In this document: positions 11,088-24,600 of the stretch, piece by piece | How positions within the stretch are numbered: the stretch's first letter is position 1 | Layout of the letters: each line of letters begins with the position of its first letter | Assembly (NCBI GenBank): GCA_029168955.1 | Contig: JAPDOI010000038.1 | Location: 1,267,001 to 1,331,000, forward strand | Reading direction: 5' to 3' | Length of the DNA: 64,000 nt | Source: Aplectana chamaeleonis | Lineage: Eukaryota > Nematoda > Chromadorea > Rhabditida > Cosmocercidae | The notes under the pieces: generated by a model | Databases searched by the model: none | Told to the model about the DNA's origin: nothing | Seen by the model: the letters and a program-made list of their open reading frames with translations, nothing else | Position numbers and translations under genes: made by a program

Positions 11088-11988
11088 CCGCCAGATCACT
11101 TTGACGATTTTCAAACCTTTCAGCATTCGTTCTTCGACCAAGTGCGATATATCGATCGAAAGCACAAATTCTTCCATATCTAACGCTACTTTCCAATTAA
11201 GCCACAGCCTGCTGATTTGCGAAATATATGCTATAATTCTGTGGTAATCTTCAGTACTCAGCATCATTGAGTGCTTCTATTTACTTTAAGTGAACCATCG
11301 TACCGGCTAGAATTGACAGGATATTTGAGCCACCTTAGTGCTAGATGATAGCGTTTGCGTAAAATTTCGACGGAGCGTAATAACTGATTTTTAGCAGATT
11401 TTGTAATTTTGCAAGTTCGGTCTTCTCTGTCTTATCCGAGAAGTTTCGGTCTCGAAGCTTTAAAGTCAAGTGTAATGGCCAAGTCCCTACTCAATAGTTT
11501 TTTTTCGGCAATTATCGATAGTTTTTTTCAGAATCAATGAAAATGGCGACAAAAGATCAATAATAGACGAAAAACTACTAATGAGAGGGAACTTGGCCAC
11601 TATACTTTACTTCGGAGCTTCAAAGCCGACACTTCTCGGATAAGCCAGAAAAGACCGAAATTGCAAAATCACAAAATCCGCTAAAAATCAAGAATTACGC
11701 TCCGTCGAAAATGTCCGCAAACGCTATCATCTAGTTCTAAGATGGCCCAAATATTCTGCCAACTCTGGCAGGATTGGTGGCTTATCTCAAAGTAAGAAGA
11801 AGCACCTAAAGATGCTCAGTGTTGAGGAAAGCCACTGAAACATAGCATACATTCCGCAAGTAAGCAGTCTTTCGCCCTGGCGGAAGGCAGCGTTAGATAA
11901 GAAAAAAATCGTGCTTTCGATCAGGATATCGCACTTGACCAAAGAACCAACGCTGAAAGCTTCAAAACTCGTCAAAATCAAGTGGCGG
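11088..11988. repeat. Large nested foldback, about 0.9 kb
   Basis: The outer arms begin with CTTTGACGATTTTCAAACC and end with GCTTCAAAACTCGTCAAAAT. Both include a block reading CAAGTGCGATAT(A/C)..GATCGAAAGCAC. The inner arms (about 11,305-11,520 and 11,550-11,765) pair over GATAGCGTTTGCG...CGACGGAGCGTAAT and TCGGTCTTCTCTGTCTTATC versus the inverted copy. The ORFs inside are mirror images, not genes. Confidence 0.8.
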
Positions 11989-14057
11989 GAAACTTCCGCT
12001 TCAACCTGACAGACTCGCACCGGGAAACAATCTTAAGAACCGTCTATAAATGAATGTGTGAAATGACATCCATCTTTTTTTAACCTGGAACATGATGTGT
12101 GAGTGATATTTTCATCTTCACGGCATCCTTTTTTTATCCGGAGCCAAATCCGTCCCTATTATATTTGTCGTTAATCTTAGAAAAGCAGTTCCTCGCATAT
12201 ATGACGAGGGCTGCTGACAAATGGATGTGCGCTCTTTGGAATTTGGGAAAAAACGTCTAAATTTATCATAGCCATCGGTTCAAGGGATACAATATGTTGG
12301 TCCATTCTTTCAAAAACAGCTGCAATGAATCATCAATAAAACACTGCCTTTGAAGGAAAAATAAAAGTTCAACGTGGAATCGAGGCAGAAAATGTCAACC
12401 AAAATTATCTTCAAAACACACACAAAACGAATGGATCCGCTTTGGCATGACCAAAAGTACTGATAAGACTCCAAATACCGTACTTTACTTGTAATATCTG
12501 CCGAATTTCAGACGTCTTCTAGGCAAAAGTACACTACAAGGACCTTCAATCACGGAAATAAGCTTTCGATCAAAATTCAGTCTAAAACAAACAGAAAACG
12601 GTCTAGTGTCTCAGATAAGATAGCCAAGAGAAGGGGATTCTCGCAAAAAAAATCATTTTTTCTCTTGATTTTCATGTTCATGTTCAAGAGAAACGTGGGA
12701 GGGAAAATTCAAAGGAGCAAAAAATGAGAATTTGAGAATAATTTAGATTCAAAAAATCGTCTGACGACTGGATAGCTCAGCAACTGCAGTGGGCTGCAGA
12801 ACATTGAAAAACGTTCTCTGGAAAGGCGACAACGGTTCAAGAACGGAGCTGGACCAGCGGCGGATCGAGCCGGACGACACCACGGATACTTGACAGGGTA
12901 TTACAACCACGGCGATGATATTGGCACACACACACCCTCTCTCGCCGTCAGTTCGTGCATTCTCCACCTCCTCCTGCTGCTCCTCCCGCATCCTCCTCCT
13001 CCACCAGTCCGTCAGCTGTGTATGCATGTATGTGGACTGAGACTGACAGCAATGAAGATGAAGCTGGACGATTCCGGAAATTAGCAGGAGAACCATATTG
13101 CTGCAGTCTGTTCGTGGAGAATCGCCTTAGACAGCGCGGTATGAGTCTTAAGAGTGCACTAACTCACTTCTTGAAAGCCGCAGAATCAATAGGCGAGAGT
13201 TTCTCCCGCAGGAAGCAATTTCACCAAGAGCCGCTCTCATTATTACATATACACATACACACAAAGGACACGCCAGCGTTCGCATCAACAATGCGGCAAG
13301 TTCAAACTCTCACGTACTTCATTATTTGTTGGGTAAGTATGTTCTTAGCAATATAGAAGTCGTAGGAATACGTTGCGATCCAACGCAAGTGTTCGAAAAA
13401 TCACTAGGCGCTAATTCATATCCCACTGCCAAATAACTTGTGCGTTCGATATTTTTCATGGTTTTCGGAGGCTGGTTCTGCCATTTTCATTACTAGAGGG
13501 ATACACTCACTCAAAAACATGGAAGAAATGGAATGTGGTTTTTTTCGCGTACTGTTGCGAATCGGCGGTTTTCTCCCCCAGGTCCGACACCAGTCCCGAG
13601 AAGTACAACCTACAGACTCCCTACATATAACATAACCGACTATACTAATTAACACATATCCCGACTGTATTATAGACATTGCGAAATATACTGCCCTCTT
13701 GCATACGCGACAGAATACAAGCTAATAAGGATGACTATTACAATAAAGAAAAGCAGCACTCAATTATGCATCACGCTCAATGAGACGGGCAATGGCCATA
13801 GACCTGTTGATTGAAGATTATCTTCGCGAGCCAGCTGCATTACAGGTGAAGTAGAAATAATCTAAAGGCCAGAGGCCCCAGAACGAAGCACGGTAACGAT
13901 GAGGAATGAAAGAGAAGCATGGAGTTGTAGGAAGAGATACCAGGCTTGGTTGCGGCAGGAGCGAAGACTTATGACTCAGACCGCGCCGCCCGAACCAGTC
14001 CGAGGCATTCGTTGCAGGACCGAAAGCGCCCAGGCTTCCTTTAAGAAGCGATAGCAT
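11989..14057. other. Unassigned interval
   Basis: No confident feature. A GC-rich patch at 12.78-13.1 kb has open frames on both strands but no recognised domain. A plus-strand ORF ends near 13,335 at a GTAAGT. Neither is enough to call an exon. Confidence 0.3.
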
Positions 14058-15178
14058 CGCGCTTTCGTGACACGTAAGATGCCTTGAGTACGTGAGAAGT
14101 ACGTAATAGGGCTTGCTTACGTTTGGCCCTTATTTGAGCAGTAAATTTCGGTCAAGTATTACATAAGGGAAAAGGTGGTGGGTGGCAGGAAAAGTGGGAC
14201 GCGGAAAGACGAAATGATGATGGCTATCGATCGAATGATTTCTCGTCCAATAGATGAGTGACACTTCCTAACTGAATGGCACGGGCAATACGTACCCTGC
14301 CCCGCGTCACGCTACGGTTCACAGCGATTGATAATGGCAGAGTCGATATCATGCGCTTGTTTTCTTGCGTTACTCACACAGGTCCACGTGAGGAAGCCGG
14401 TGAAAAGCCACGAAAACAACGGAAATTTCAACCGATTATTTGTGTGCCCTCGGTAATTCCATTGCAGACATTTTCGCCACGTCTGATCGTTTACGTGCTT
14501 CTGCTAAGCTTTTAAAAGGCTAAAACACCTTCCACTCTGACCAGTGGAATAAAAGAGTACACACAAATAATCGATCGAAACTCCCGTCGTTTTCATGTCC
14601 TTTTGCTGGTTCCTAAGTTGAGTGGTAAGAGCGACGCGAGGAAACAAAAGCACCATATCGACACCGCCAAGATCGATCGCTGTGAATCGTAGCGTGACTC
14701 GGGGCAGGGCACGTATTGCCCGTGCCATTCAATCACTCAGACAAAAAGGAGCTTGACGCCCACTCCGATCCGCCCACTTTCCCAGAAACGCGCGATAGAC
14801 ATGTGCACGCCCTCCTGACACGAGAGCGTGCCTATCGCGGAGATAAAGGCCTATCGCGCGGTTGAGGCCACTACCGCGGGCGACAAAACCTCGGATTTTA
14901 GGCTCCACGGCCACTATCCAGCTGGCGACGCCGGCTTTTCAGCGGGACGTAGAGCGGGTTTTGTCTAAGTAGCAAGCCACATTCATCTATTGGTTGCAAA
15001 ATGATTCGATCGAAAGCCATCCCTTCGTTTTTCGGCGTGCCACTTTTCCTGTCATCCACCACCTTTTTCCCTACATAGTGACGGACTGGAATTTTCCGCT
15101 CATTGATGTGCCACACGTGAGCAAGTCCTGTTACGTACTTCTCCTCCTTTAAAGGCATCGTACGCGCAGAAAACTATG
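14058..15178. repeat. Nested foldback, about 1.1 kb
   Basis: The outer arms (14,058-14,270 and about 14,975-15,178) share GAAGTACGTAA(T/C)AG and AAAGGTGGTGG followed by ATCGATCGAAT-type blocks as inverted copies. An inner palindrome (14,274-14,730) starts GAATGGCACGGGCAATACGT and ends ACGTATTGCCCGTGCCATTC. The plus-strand peptide MARAIRTLPRVTLRFTAID and minus-strand MARAIRALPRVTLRFTAID are the same arm read twice, not two proteins. Confidence 0.85.
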
Positions 15179-17169
15179 TTCCATTTTTTTCCATGATTTC
15201 GAGTGAATGTATCCCTCTAGTGAATGAAAATGGCGAAGCGGTCCTTCGAAAACCGCAGTTCATGAAGGAAACCAAGGTTCAAACAGTCGGCAGTGGCGCT
15301 TAAATTCACGCCCAAAAATTTTTTTGAACAGTTGCGCCGGATCGCAAGAATTTCCTACCAGCATAGGATGACGATGGGCAAATTGTGCATTGCCACCTGT
15401 GTACTTTATGTACTGTCGCAAGTTTTCCTTTCATATGCGTGACAAATTTTCTTCTCACAATACGTCTCACGTTGCGGCTTCTTAATTGAATGGCACGTAA
15501 TATACGTGCGCATATCACACCGAGGTCAGGATGTTTATGCTGTAAATCGTGCGAAGACAACCATGACGTTGCCTGTTTGGTCTGCAGATCCAGCCAAGCC
15601 CTTGCCCCGCCGTATTCAGCTCTAGCCAAGCCTAAGCATGTTACAGAAAGTCGACTAATATGAAGAGCTATCTGTCCTTCTCAACAATCTATTGCACGAC
15701 TTCCATCTGTACGTCTGGTTACGAAATGTCAATGATGCAAGCGCATAGAAACTTCAATCAATCATGTCCAATGTTTTTAGTTTTTTTCCCAAAGACCACT
15801 GACTCTGACAGCCTACGGAAGAAATGCAGATGTATCAGCAGACTAACACTTCAGCTAACCGACACTCTCCATCAACCTAACGTTGATGGATATCACACCA
15901 CCTCTCACATTCATACACTGACATCATTTCCTCCCGAACTCTCTCGTCCTACAACTCTAATCCACAAACTTACTGGAAAGATGACGAGCTGCAATCATCG
16001 TCGTCAGGATCGCACCCTGAAAAAGTCGTACACTAAATCTGTCCTGACATTATGAGATCTCTTGCTATGTTAGCATTTATAGCATTAAAGCGATACTTAT
16101 GAAGATTACACATTCTATATGACCGATGGGTGAGTGACAGTGTGATACGTATTTACAAATTACTTCTATTTTGTGCCCACTACTCTAGCAGTGGTGGCAA
16201 TATACTTAATAACAATACAGTTAAGGTATGAGAGACTCGCTACTTTTCATCGAACTACTGTCACACTAATATGCTGCTGATCCAACCGGAGTGTAACCAT
16301 CTGTACCCCACGCGCGGAGCTTGCCTCGATCAGCCCACCCTTCATCAGAGTTGATATTTTATAGCGGAACATCACCAGCCTTGGAGCCGTCAGCCAGAGT
16401 AGCAACCAGGACAGACTGGCTTTTGCTACGCTCGTACGAATTCTGTCCTATAAGTGGTCGTCAGCCAGAGCCCCACCGGATCACGCAGCTTATCGCGACT
16501 ATCGCAGGAAAGCTAGGAGAAGACCTAGGGGAGATCGAGCAAGACTGGGCTCTTTCGCAATGTAGTAATATTATTAAAGAATGTACTACTTCAACTTGAT
16601 CCTATTATCGTTCATGTTTTGTTATTGCTTTGATGTGATAATGAGCGCTAACCTATAAAAGGGTTCGCTCAATGTGCATCCATCACTTCTAATCAAACAC
16701 TCATCAACAGTCGCCTATCATTAGCAACAGCCTAGAAGCGAGCCTTTACACAGCTACAGAACAACAAACCGTCAGTCTTGTGTCAGCGTCCCTGAGCTCA
16801 GTCGCCTTCCTGCTGCAGTGGCATCATGCAAGTGGGAACATCTTCAAAATAGCTCTGTCATTGTTTACGCCTAAGATCAGTCGATGCTTCATTGCAATCT
16901 GGAGCGATCTTCTATCTATATGTTGGTAAATTCGTTGCAGCTAGCCTCGGAACGAAGGAGAACTCTCCTTGGTACCTCCCAAAAGAAGACTTGCTCTCTG
17001 CGTATGACACGATATGCTTCCGAAGTTGATGTTCCGCGCCAGACACCAAGTAAACGCTTAGGTAGGGTATGTTCGTGTCATCATCAGAAGGTGGGAGATG
17101 TTGTGAACAACATAGCACTGTGACCCTTTGTTACGTATTGAATGTCTTGTACTCTCCGAGATCCACTGT
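15179..17169. other. Unassigned interval
   Basis: No gene recognised. A TATA-like CCTATAAAAGGGTTCGCTC at about 16,653 precedes CATCACTTCTAATCAAACAC. This resembles the R region of an LTR, but no paired LTR, primer-binding site or gag/pol was found. Confidence 0.3.
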
Positions 17170-17460
17170 GTGATTTTCGAATATTTATGAAGTGGACCCC
17201 AACTATATAACACCAGCCAAGTACGGAATCTCAATTCCTCCAAGTAACCGGGATACAGGTCGAAGCCACTCTGACACGCCCCCTATGAAAGGTCACTCTG
17301 AACATCGCCTTGGACGAGTGGACAACATCTATCTTCCTATCTTTCGGGACGTCTCTCTTCATTCAAAATTACTATCTTCATCCAAATCGTTCAACATAAG
17401 TTCGCCTCTCGAATTTGTGAAATTTTTGAGGAGTCGAGGACTTCGTAAAGAGTTTTGAAC
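17170..17460 (+). repeat. Dispersed MITE fragment related to 33.4 and 57.0 kb
   Basis: It contains CTATATAACACC followed by CTCAATTCCTCC and GAAGCCACTCTGACACGCCC. These match 57,090-57,220 (CTATATAACACC, CTCAATTCCTCC, GCCACTTTGGCACGCCC) in the same order. Confidence 0.5.
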
Positions 17461-18834
17461 GAGTATAGAGGCTTTGTTACTAGCAGCACTAGAAGCTCTT
17501 CAAGGCGAGTAGGAATTCTTCTGAGAGGAATCTTGGGTGTACGGCTTTAACGTCAAATGACCAATGTCAATGGCCAGGTTACTCAAAGTCTACCGATGCT
17601 CAGCGCCATAGCCTCCGCGAATAGAGCTGCATCGCGGCAGACGCCAACACTGTGCCACCGATGAGGCATCAACCGCACGAATACCGTCCACAACATGGTG
17701 AGCGGCGGTGGCTGGCGTTCGCCCCTCCCTAAGATACTTCCTTGAGCTGAAGAGCCCGAAATTAATAATTCGCGTCATAGCCGTCATCTTTCAGAAAATC
17801 CGGCGAAAAAACACATCCACGAGCGTATATCTTTTCTTAAAGCTGAACCCGATTTGGCAGGTCTCATGTAATGAGGATGAACTTCTACAGCTCACTCTTG
17901 AGAAGAACTAAAAGCGGATGCAGGAACTCACTGATAGCTTAATGTTTCCGTCTTCAAGAAAAGCAACGAGTCTCCCATTGATCTTGACTATGTATTCATG
18001 AACTCAAACACATTGCCACCACTCTACAAAGGTGAATGAGTAGCCAACCAGCCACAGGTTAGTCCAGCTGTTTCTACTGCTGCTGCCTGCACGCATACAC
18101 ACAGAGAGCAGCAGAACGGCTAGAAGCGCTCTACACAAAGAAAGCGTGACGCAAGTATTGCGTAAGGTGTATGCGTGAATGTGTGTGTGTATGTGGTATA
18201 CGTAAAAGCGCTGTGCACCCTCCGACCCTTCACTGCCCGTGTAGTTAGTAGAAGATATGTAGGAAAAGAGATGGAGAGAGTCAAGCAGCTATTTGTTATC
18301 TATTCAACAAAAATACAGAACTCTAGGGATGGATAGTCGGTGAAGCAGAGTGAGAGAGGGAAATATGGAAAGCAGAAACAGGAACGTAAAGGACAGCGAA
18401 GAAAGTTGCCACACTGTGAAAAATGCGTAACTAGAGAGAAAGTTGGAACATCACTGATGCCCTATCGAATTTGTGCATGTGCTTCACCACAAACGTCGAC
18501 CCTGTTACGGACAACACAGGACACTCTTATATGTATGAGGACTCGAATTACACGACATAGCAGTCGCAGAACAATCATAAAATGACGTACATATATAATC
18601 CGACAATCTCAAGGTTTCATGGCTAAGGACTTGATCCAGCTATAATCTTAATTTTGTCATCAGTAATTCAGAAGATTATTCTGTGCATTCGAATCGCTTC
18701 GATGTTATCCACTCTTGACACTCCGCTCAACGGAATCCAAAAGATACGCTTTCACTCCTCTAGAATTCGCTCCTCGTAAGCAGCACTACATTTCTCCTCC
18801 TGAACTATGACACAACTGCGAGCTAACTTTAGGC
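17461..18834. other. Unassigned interval
   Basis: Nothing supported. There is a short GT-rich tract near 18,178-18,200. Confidence 0.35.
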
Positions 18835-18960
18835 CCGGATCATAGTTCCCGCGACAGTGTATATCAGGCACTTTGAATTCTGGTCGATATGGATGGTAAA
18901 CATTGCGTCGCGTCGCCCGTCTCTGGAACTATGATCCCGGCGTTAAACAGCAAAGGCGAG
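18835..18960. repeat. Short palindromic repeat, copy 2 of 3
   Basis: The left end CCGGATCATAGTTCCCGCGA mirrors the right end TCTGGAACTATGATCCCGG, with GGTCGATATGGATGGTAAAC inside. It belongs to the same family as 228-345 and 47,420-47,555. Confidence 0.6.
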
Positions 18961-21429
18961 CGCGTCGCGGCTCGCATTGATCACACCTTCAGACAGAGGT
19001 GAGCAGCGCCAGACTAGCGAGTCCCTCTCTTCCTGGAAGTTATCTACGCTTGTGTCGAAGAAAGCACTCGCGCAAGTTGACGTTAGCTAGAAGCTCTGCC
19101 GTCACTCAAGGCGAGGACTTTACTTGGAATCAAAGTGGAGAGGTAAGGATGGATATCAGCATAATCCCATTTGACAATTTTAAAGCACGCATGCGGCAAT
19201 AGTGCCGCCCACACGACAAAATTCTATCATCGTTCAAAATCAGTGGAGCCGTCTAAGCCCCCCCCCCCCCTTAACAAATTGATCTGGTAGCTAACCTTCA
19301 ACTGAGAAAAGCAGCACTGCTTTGAAAACCGGCTGAAATCCTGTAACTATTCTTGGGGTGTGTTACGGACTCAAGAGCTTCAATGGTTCTAGATTGGAGT
19401 TCAGTGCATGACACCACCCCTAAACGACCACGAGAGCAATGTTTCTGACAACTCACATTCACCTCAAGTAGCTATCGACCCGAAACCACCCAACGTTTAA
19501 AAATGTGTTGGGTGCGTTCGAAAAGATAAGTAGCGGTATTGCTCGTGTCTGTCGGAATATGACTGCTTCTATATGAAAAATAGGCGTAGGGTGGAGTAAC
19601 CCGACGTGCAGCTACCGTACTCTACAGCAGGCACGGGGATTGCATTTCTGATCACGACCTTGCAGCAACTGTTCGCTTCAGCAGCGGAAGGAAATACTCA
19701 ATCAACCGCGACAGCAGGAGATCAATGAGCCGTGTTGAGCAAAGGGTTCAGAAGTATCCACACAAAGAACGACCAGCTGATGATCGCTTGTCAATCTTTT
19801 CGCGTTACGCGCTCTTGAAGGGCTCACGTTTCACGTCTGGAAAACTACTTCGAGCGTTCGCGGCCAATATCTGCAGAGACTGTTTTTTCAGAGCGCCGGC
19901 GATTTACCAAGATGAATATCTACTTTGTTCAGCTCTTAGGGCTTCGAGAATGTCTCAGTCAAAAGTCAACCAAAACAAATATCATTAGCTATTGCAACTG
20001 ATAAGGATGATTGTAGACACTCTCTCACCTCACCCAATTGGAGGCCACAGATTTAGAGCGATATGCGGCACTTATGAGCATACCTATTTAGAAATCAGTT
20101 GCGGTAAGACGATACTCGAAAGATGACTGCGGATTCCGCCAAGGAAAGTGAACTTCGCACGGCTCACGAAGTAAATGGATTGTGAAATATTTTATGACTG
20201 GAGGAGCAGTCATTGCGCTTTCACCGAATAACCAGAGATCCTACCAGGTGCGGTTTCCTACTTGTGAATCCCACACGATAGGTAGTCAGTCTATTCCTAG
20301 GCAAAACTGGTGGGACATTGAAGTAGGTCTGTGAGAAAGTCTGCAGGACTGTCTAATTCACCTTGTTTGTCACGTCCGTTTCCCAAAAGTGTTGAGACCA
20401 CGTTCTCCTTCCAGGGTTCTGGTCCTCTAACGACGTTTGGTACGCTCTTATCCAAATCCGCCATTTTTCGCTGTGTCCAGCACGCTTCCTCAGGAGTCCA
20501 ATTCATATTCCATGACTCTCTTCACACTCCATATTGGAATTCACTCATTTACTTGACGACGTGCGCACTCCTTCTAGAACCTAATTCCTCTTCCCAACAT
20601 CCTGCACACTCTTCTTGGAGCTCTACCACCTCTGGACGTTCTGAAGTCCCAGGTTTCAAAGACCGTCAACGTTGCTAAACCTTGCAGCGAAGGGCGCGCT
20701 CAAAGAACAAATCTGATCCACGATTTTCGTGCGCTAATGTATTTGTACTGTGATACGCTATCGCATCTTGAATACGAGCAAATGTCATGTCTGAATGCCA
20801 AGACCTCGTTTTCGCATGCTTCAAACAGCTTCTTTTGCTAAATTCGAGGTGGCTCCAAATGGGAATTAGAAGTCTTCCCAATTTGATAAGCCATTCATTT
20901 ACCCAGCGCATGAACGAAAGGTGCTAACTCTAAGAGTAAATCGCTATTAAAGCTACAAAATCTCGACAACTAGTACGGCATTTTGGGCATTCTCTCTGCA
21001 ACATGTTGCACGGAATTGTACTGGAGTTCAAAGAGCGTAAAAATCCGAATCCCAAGAGCCTTCTTGTCTGAGCTTGCCCTTCAGCGGTTCTTTGAAACTA
21101 GCAGCGTTGATGCAATCCCATTCCTCCACTCGGAACTCTTCCGCTACCGAACTATTCCCTAAGGCTGTGAATCGAAAAGGAGGAGAACTCGAGTGCCCAC
21201 TGGTGGCATGCCTCGCTCTCCAACTTCTTTTCAACCATGCAGACGGCATTGATAGTGTGTGTGCGATCAACTACCGATTAACAGTAAAGCCTTCCCGCGG
21301 CAAAAAGGGAGTCAGAGCTTGTGGTGCACCAATGGTGCTGTGGACCGGTTCGAAATGTCGGAAGAGCCTCAACCCACCTCGTTTAAACATCAATCTTTTC
21401 ACAAACCATTCCAAAACCAACAGCAAGGG
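18961..21429. other. Unassigned interval
   Basis: There is a homopolymer C tract at about 19,259-19,270 and otherwise no repeat or gene I can support. A 69-codon minus-strand frame at 20,297-20,506 (starting MNWTPEEACWTQRKMADLDK) looks protein-like but matches no family I know and has no clear splice borders. Confidence 0.3.
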
Positions 21430-21690
21430 CATGCAGAGTTCAAGTCGCGAAGTTGTTCGCAGCTACGTGCAGCGCTGGTTGATGCAATACTGATCCCATC
21501 TGGCGACGGGGCGACGAACGCGGCGTGAAGAGGCATCGCAGATGCTTCGACGCCGCGACGGCCCTCCGTCTCTGCCAGCGAGCGGCAACCGACGCCGCGA
21601 CGATAACTCTCCAAAGCATTCTTGTAGCTGTGTAAAGGCTGACGCTCGGCCACCACTCGCCGATCACTGCAACTCGCAGATCGAGCGTAT
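21430..21690 (+). repeat. Dispersed GC-rich repeat, copy 2 of 2
   Basis: It is the same repeat as 3,372-3,692, collinear and in the same orientation. Shared blocks are GACGAACGCGGCGTGAAG, GCAACCGACGCCGCGACGAT and AAGGCTGACGCTCGGCCACC. Confidence 0.65.
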
Positions 21691-24600
21691 TAGCAACTGA
21701 GCAGGGAAGGGCAAATTTTGCCATACCTTGTAAAATCATCATAATACATATTATTTAATCACGAGAACACTCTGAGACGTCGAATTATATAAATGTATTC
21801 AAATCTCGATTCAAACGAACACTGAAGAAACAACAAACTGAAAGGTGGTGGGTAGACAGCGAACGATAGAGACAGCCAGACACATGTCGAAAGCAGCAGT
21901 AGCAGCAGCGACAGTTAGATACGAAACGTACACACACTCTGTCGCTAGGACGAGCAATCTTATCTTACACATTGAGACAACTCGTCCCAGCGACTTCCAG
22001 AGACACACACATACACACATGGAATACACACACGGTAAGCGGGGGTGTGACTGTGCTGCGCAACGCTGCCCATTGAGATGGGCTAACTTTTAACACTGAC
22101 AGCCCAACCACAACAGTCGTGCATCTGCGCTTCTTGCCTAAGCAAAGAGAGATGAGCAGCTAGTGGCTCTACGAGTGCCAGCCAGGGATTGTGACGATAT
22201 AAATTTCCCTTATGAAAGAGTCATTTCCACAGTAGCTAATTGCCAAGCAACAGCTAATTTGTTTTATTTTGAATTTAAACTCATTTTCCATCTCTCGATA
22301 TGACTAATGCCCCAATTAGGAGAAGTCCCAGCGTTCCCCTATCGTACAGGTAGGTTTTGCAAAAAGTTGTATCTGAATCAAATATACTCAGAGGTTTCTT
22401 GGCTCCGAACCGCACAGAACAGGATTCGCGAGCCATCTGACCCTTCGACTCGTTCTCCCAATCTCTGAGCCACTGCTGCTCCAGTCCGGGCGGACTGGTA
22501 GAGCCCGGGCAGCAACAGCAGCAGCAAAAGCAGTCGCCCGGAAAGCAACAGCAGCGGACATGCAGATTGGGAAAACGAGGCGAATTGTCACTGAGCGGCT
22601 CCTTAGATTTCTGGGCAAGTGAAGGCTGTAAGTTCGCTGGCGTCAGAGTAAAGGTAGCAGCATTATATGAAGGAACAAATTACCAACATCCAGCGTACCC
22701 TTCCAATTCAAGGCTCTCCCTAAAGCGGAAGGGTACACACTTTAGCTAGCGACATGCAAGCATGGCGAGTATGTGCCGCAACTCGAACGTTAGATTTCGC
22801 AGGGTCGTCTCATCTTAAAACTAGAGTAACTGAACAGGAGCGCTCTAACGAAATAGCATTTAAGGTAGCAAACACCGTGAAAACCAAAGGCAGGTTCATA
22901 ATGAAAAATGCAGCATTGAATGTTCTTTAAGCAGTGAGCTCAGGGGATTAAAAAAGGAAACTCTGAAAACGCCTTTAAAACAAAGTCCCACATAAACTCC
23001 AAAAAGCCCCACACTTTAGTTTGAGAAAAAAAATCTCGGATGTCATTTCCGTGGTGAACCCTGCTTTGTAGACATGCAGTTACTGCTTTTGAGGCACGCC
23101 AGGTACACAACGATTTGAAAAAATTGAAAATAGTTCAATAGCTGAGAGTAAACTCTCGGACATTGGCCTGGAACAAGCTGCAGTACCAATGTCACATCAC
23201 CTTTTCAGAATGAAGGGTAATCATCCCCCTTTCCGCCAAGAAACACAGCCACAATTGAACCCTTACAAAGTTATTGGAGGTGAGCTGCAGCACTACGTCC
23301 TCTTCTTCGTGACCCACATTTTAATGCCCACTGAAGCGAAATTGTAGAGCGCATGTGGTTGGGAAGGGAGGTAAGATTCTGGCACCTTCAAGAGTTACTC
23401 AGCGAGGGTCAAAGAAGTCGTATCCAAACAGTGTCTCAGCTGCTCAGCCTACCCAGCGGATCAGCGCGGGCGCGATCGTTTTGTAACATCCTGCGTCTGA
23501 GGATAAACAGTCTTTACCCCCATCACATGCGTTCATGAATTCCTCACTTGGTTAACGACATTCGATCACCATACTTTGTGAAAGACATTCGGGGCGCCAT
23601 AGGCAAAGTTAGGGCTGCATCAGGATCTAGCAGAGGGAGAAGAACTGGTTATGTGGCGCCACCTGATCAACACGCATTCATGGCGTGCCGTCGCGCCGCA
23701 CCGAAACCCTGACAGAGGTTTTGAGCTGCCCATAACACCTCATGCTACGAAGCGAGGTCGCCAAATCAAAGGAAGGCTGAACACGACGATATTTTGCATG
23801 ATGTCTGCAACACACGCGGAGTTCCGCAACTCACGCGGAGTTGCTGGACTCTTGAAAAATGGCTCACAATCTATCAGTTTGCAAACGATGGTGGGGCCAA
23901 CGGAAATGTGCATTAGTAGCGACGCCTAATGTACCCCAAACCAGTCGAAACTCATTCAAGCTAAGTGTTATTCACACTTAAAGTCTGAACACACCAGGGT
24001 TCGCGAGCTGAATTAGAGTAGCTGGGCTCGAGAAGGTGTCGTTACAAACAGCCGCAGCTAAGGTCATAGGGCAAACCATAGTCGCCGATGCAAAATGGTT
24101 TTGAAAAAAACTTCTGTTATGTCTCAACCTTGGCTTTGAGCTACATCGATTCGCAGGTTGAAGTAAGGAGACTAGCTAAGGCTAAGACCCACTCCATGTT
24201 GGCGCAGACGCCTTGCACAAGGTCCCCGAAGCTCAAGTTAGTTACTGCCGACAGTTCACGTCCGAGCGCGGCTTTACGCTACAGCTTGGACTGGCGCCTC
24301 ACTCATGTTGGTCGAGGAACATTGTAATGCTTGAATAGCTCATGATGACACCGGTAGGAAGCACAACTCCTCATCTGACGCTTCCTCTTGTTCTAGAGCT
24401 TCCGTCACTTTTAAATGTGTGGTCCGCTCGTGTGAATGTCATTTTGGCCCTTCAGCAGCTTAGCCGCTGGGCTCACCGGTAATATTCCGATCAGTGTGCA
24501 GCACGCCAAACCAATACTGTCCCGTCCTTTTGGATTGTTTTCTAGAACGAAAAGTGTGACCTCAAGCATGAGTACACTTCACCCATCTTAATTGAGCAAG

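Noticed and set aside
12750..13100. GC-rich overlapping ORFs on both strands as a possible exon
   Set aside because: No domain and no phase-consistent splice pair. Both strands are equally open, so compositional bias explains it.
13141..13335. Plus-strand ORF ending in MRQVQTLTYFIICW before GTAAGT, like a signal-peptide first exon
   Set aside because: A single donor match and a hydrophobic run are not enough, and no downstream exon could be paired with it.
14276..14728. Two 'conserved' ORFs MARAIR(T/A)LPRVTLRF on opposite strands
   Set aside because: They are the two arms of one palindrome, so the similarity is structural and not evidence of a protein family.
16640..16720. TATA box and R-like segment of an LTR
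   Set aside because: No second LTR, primer-binding site, polypurine tract or gag/pol in range.
17590..17787. Minus-strand ORF MTAMTRIINFGLFSSRKYLR with HHVVDGIRAVDASS, faintly like a CaMKII linker
   Set aside because: The resemblance is a handful of residues, the acceptor is poor, no donor follows, and the frame ends in a stop.
20297..20506. Minus-strand ORF beginning MNWTPEEACWTQRKMADLDK
   Set aside because: Protein-like composition, but there is no recognised family, no splice borders, and an open frame on the other strand over the same bases. A protein search with a hit to a nematode family would revive it.
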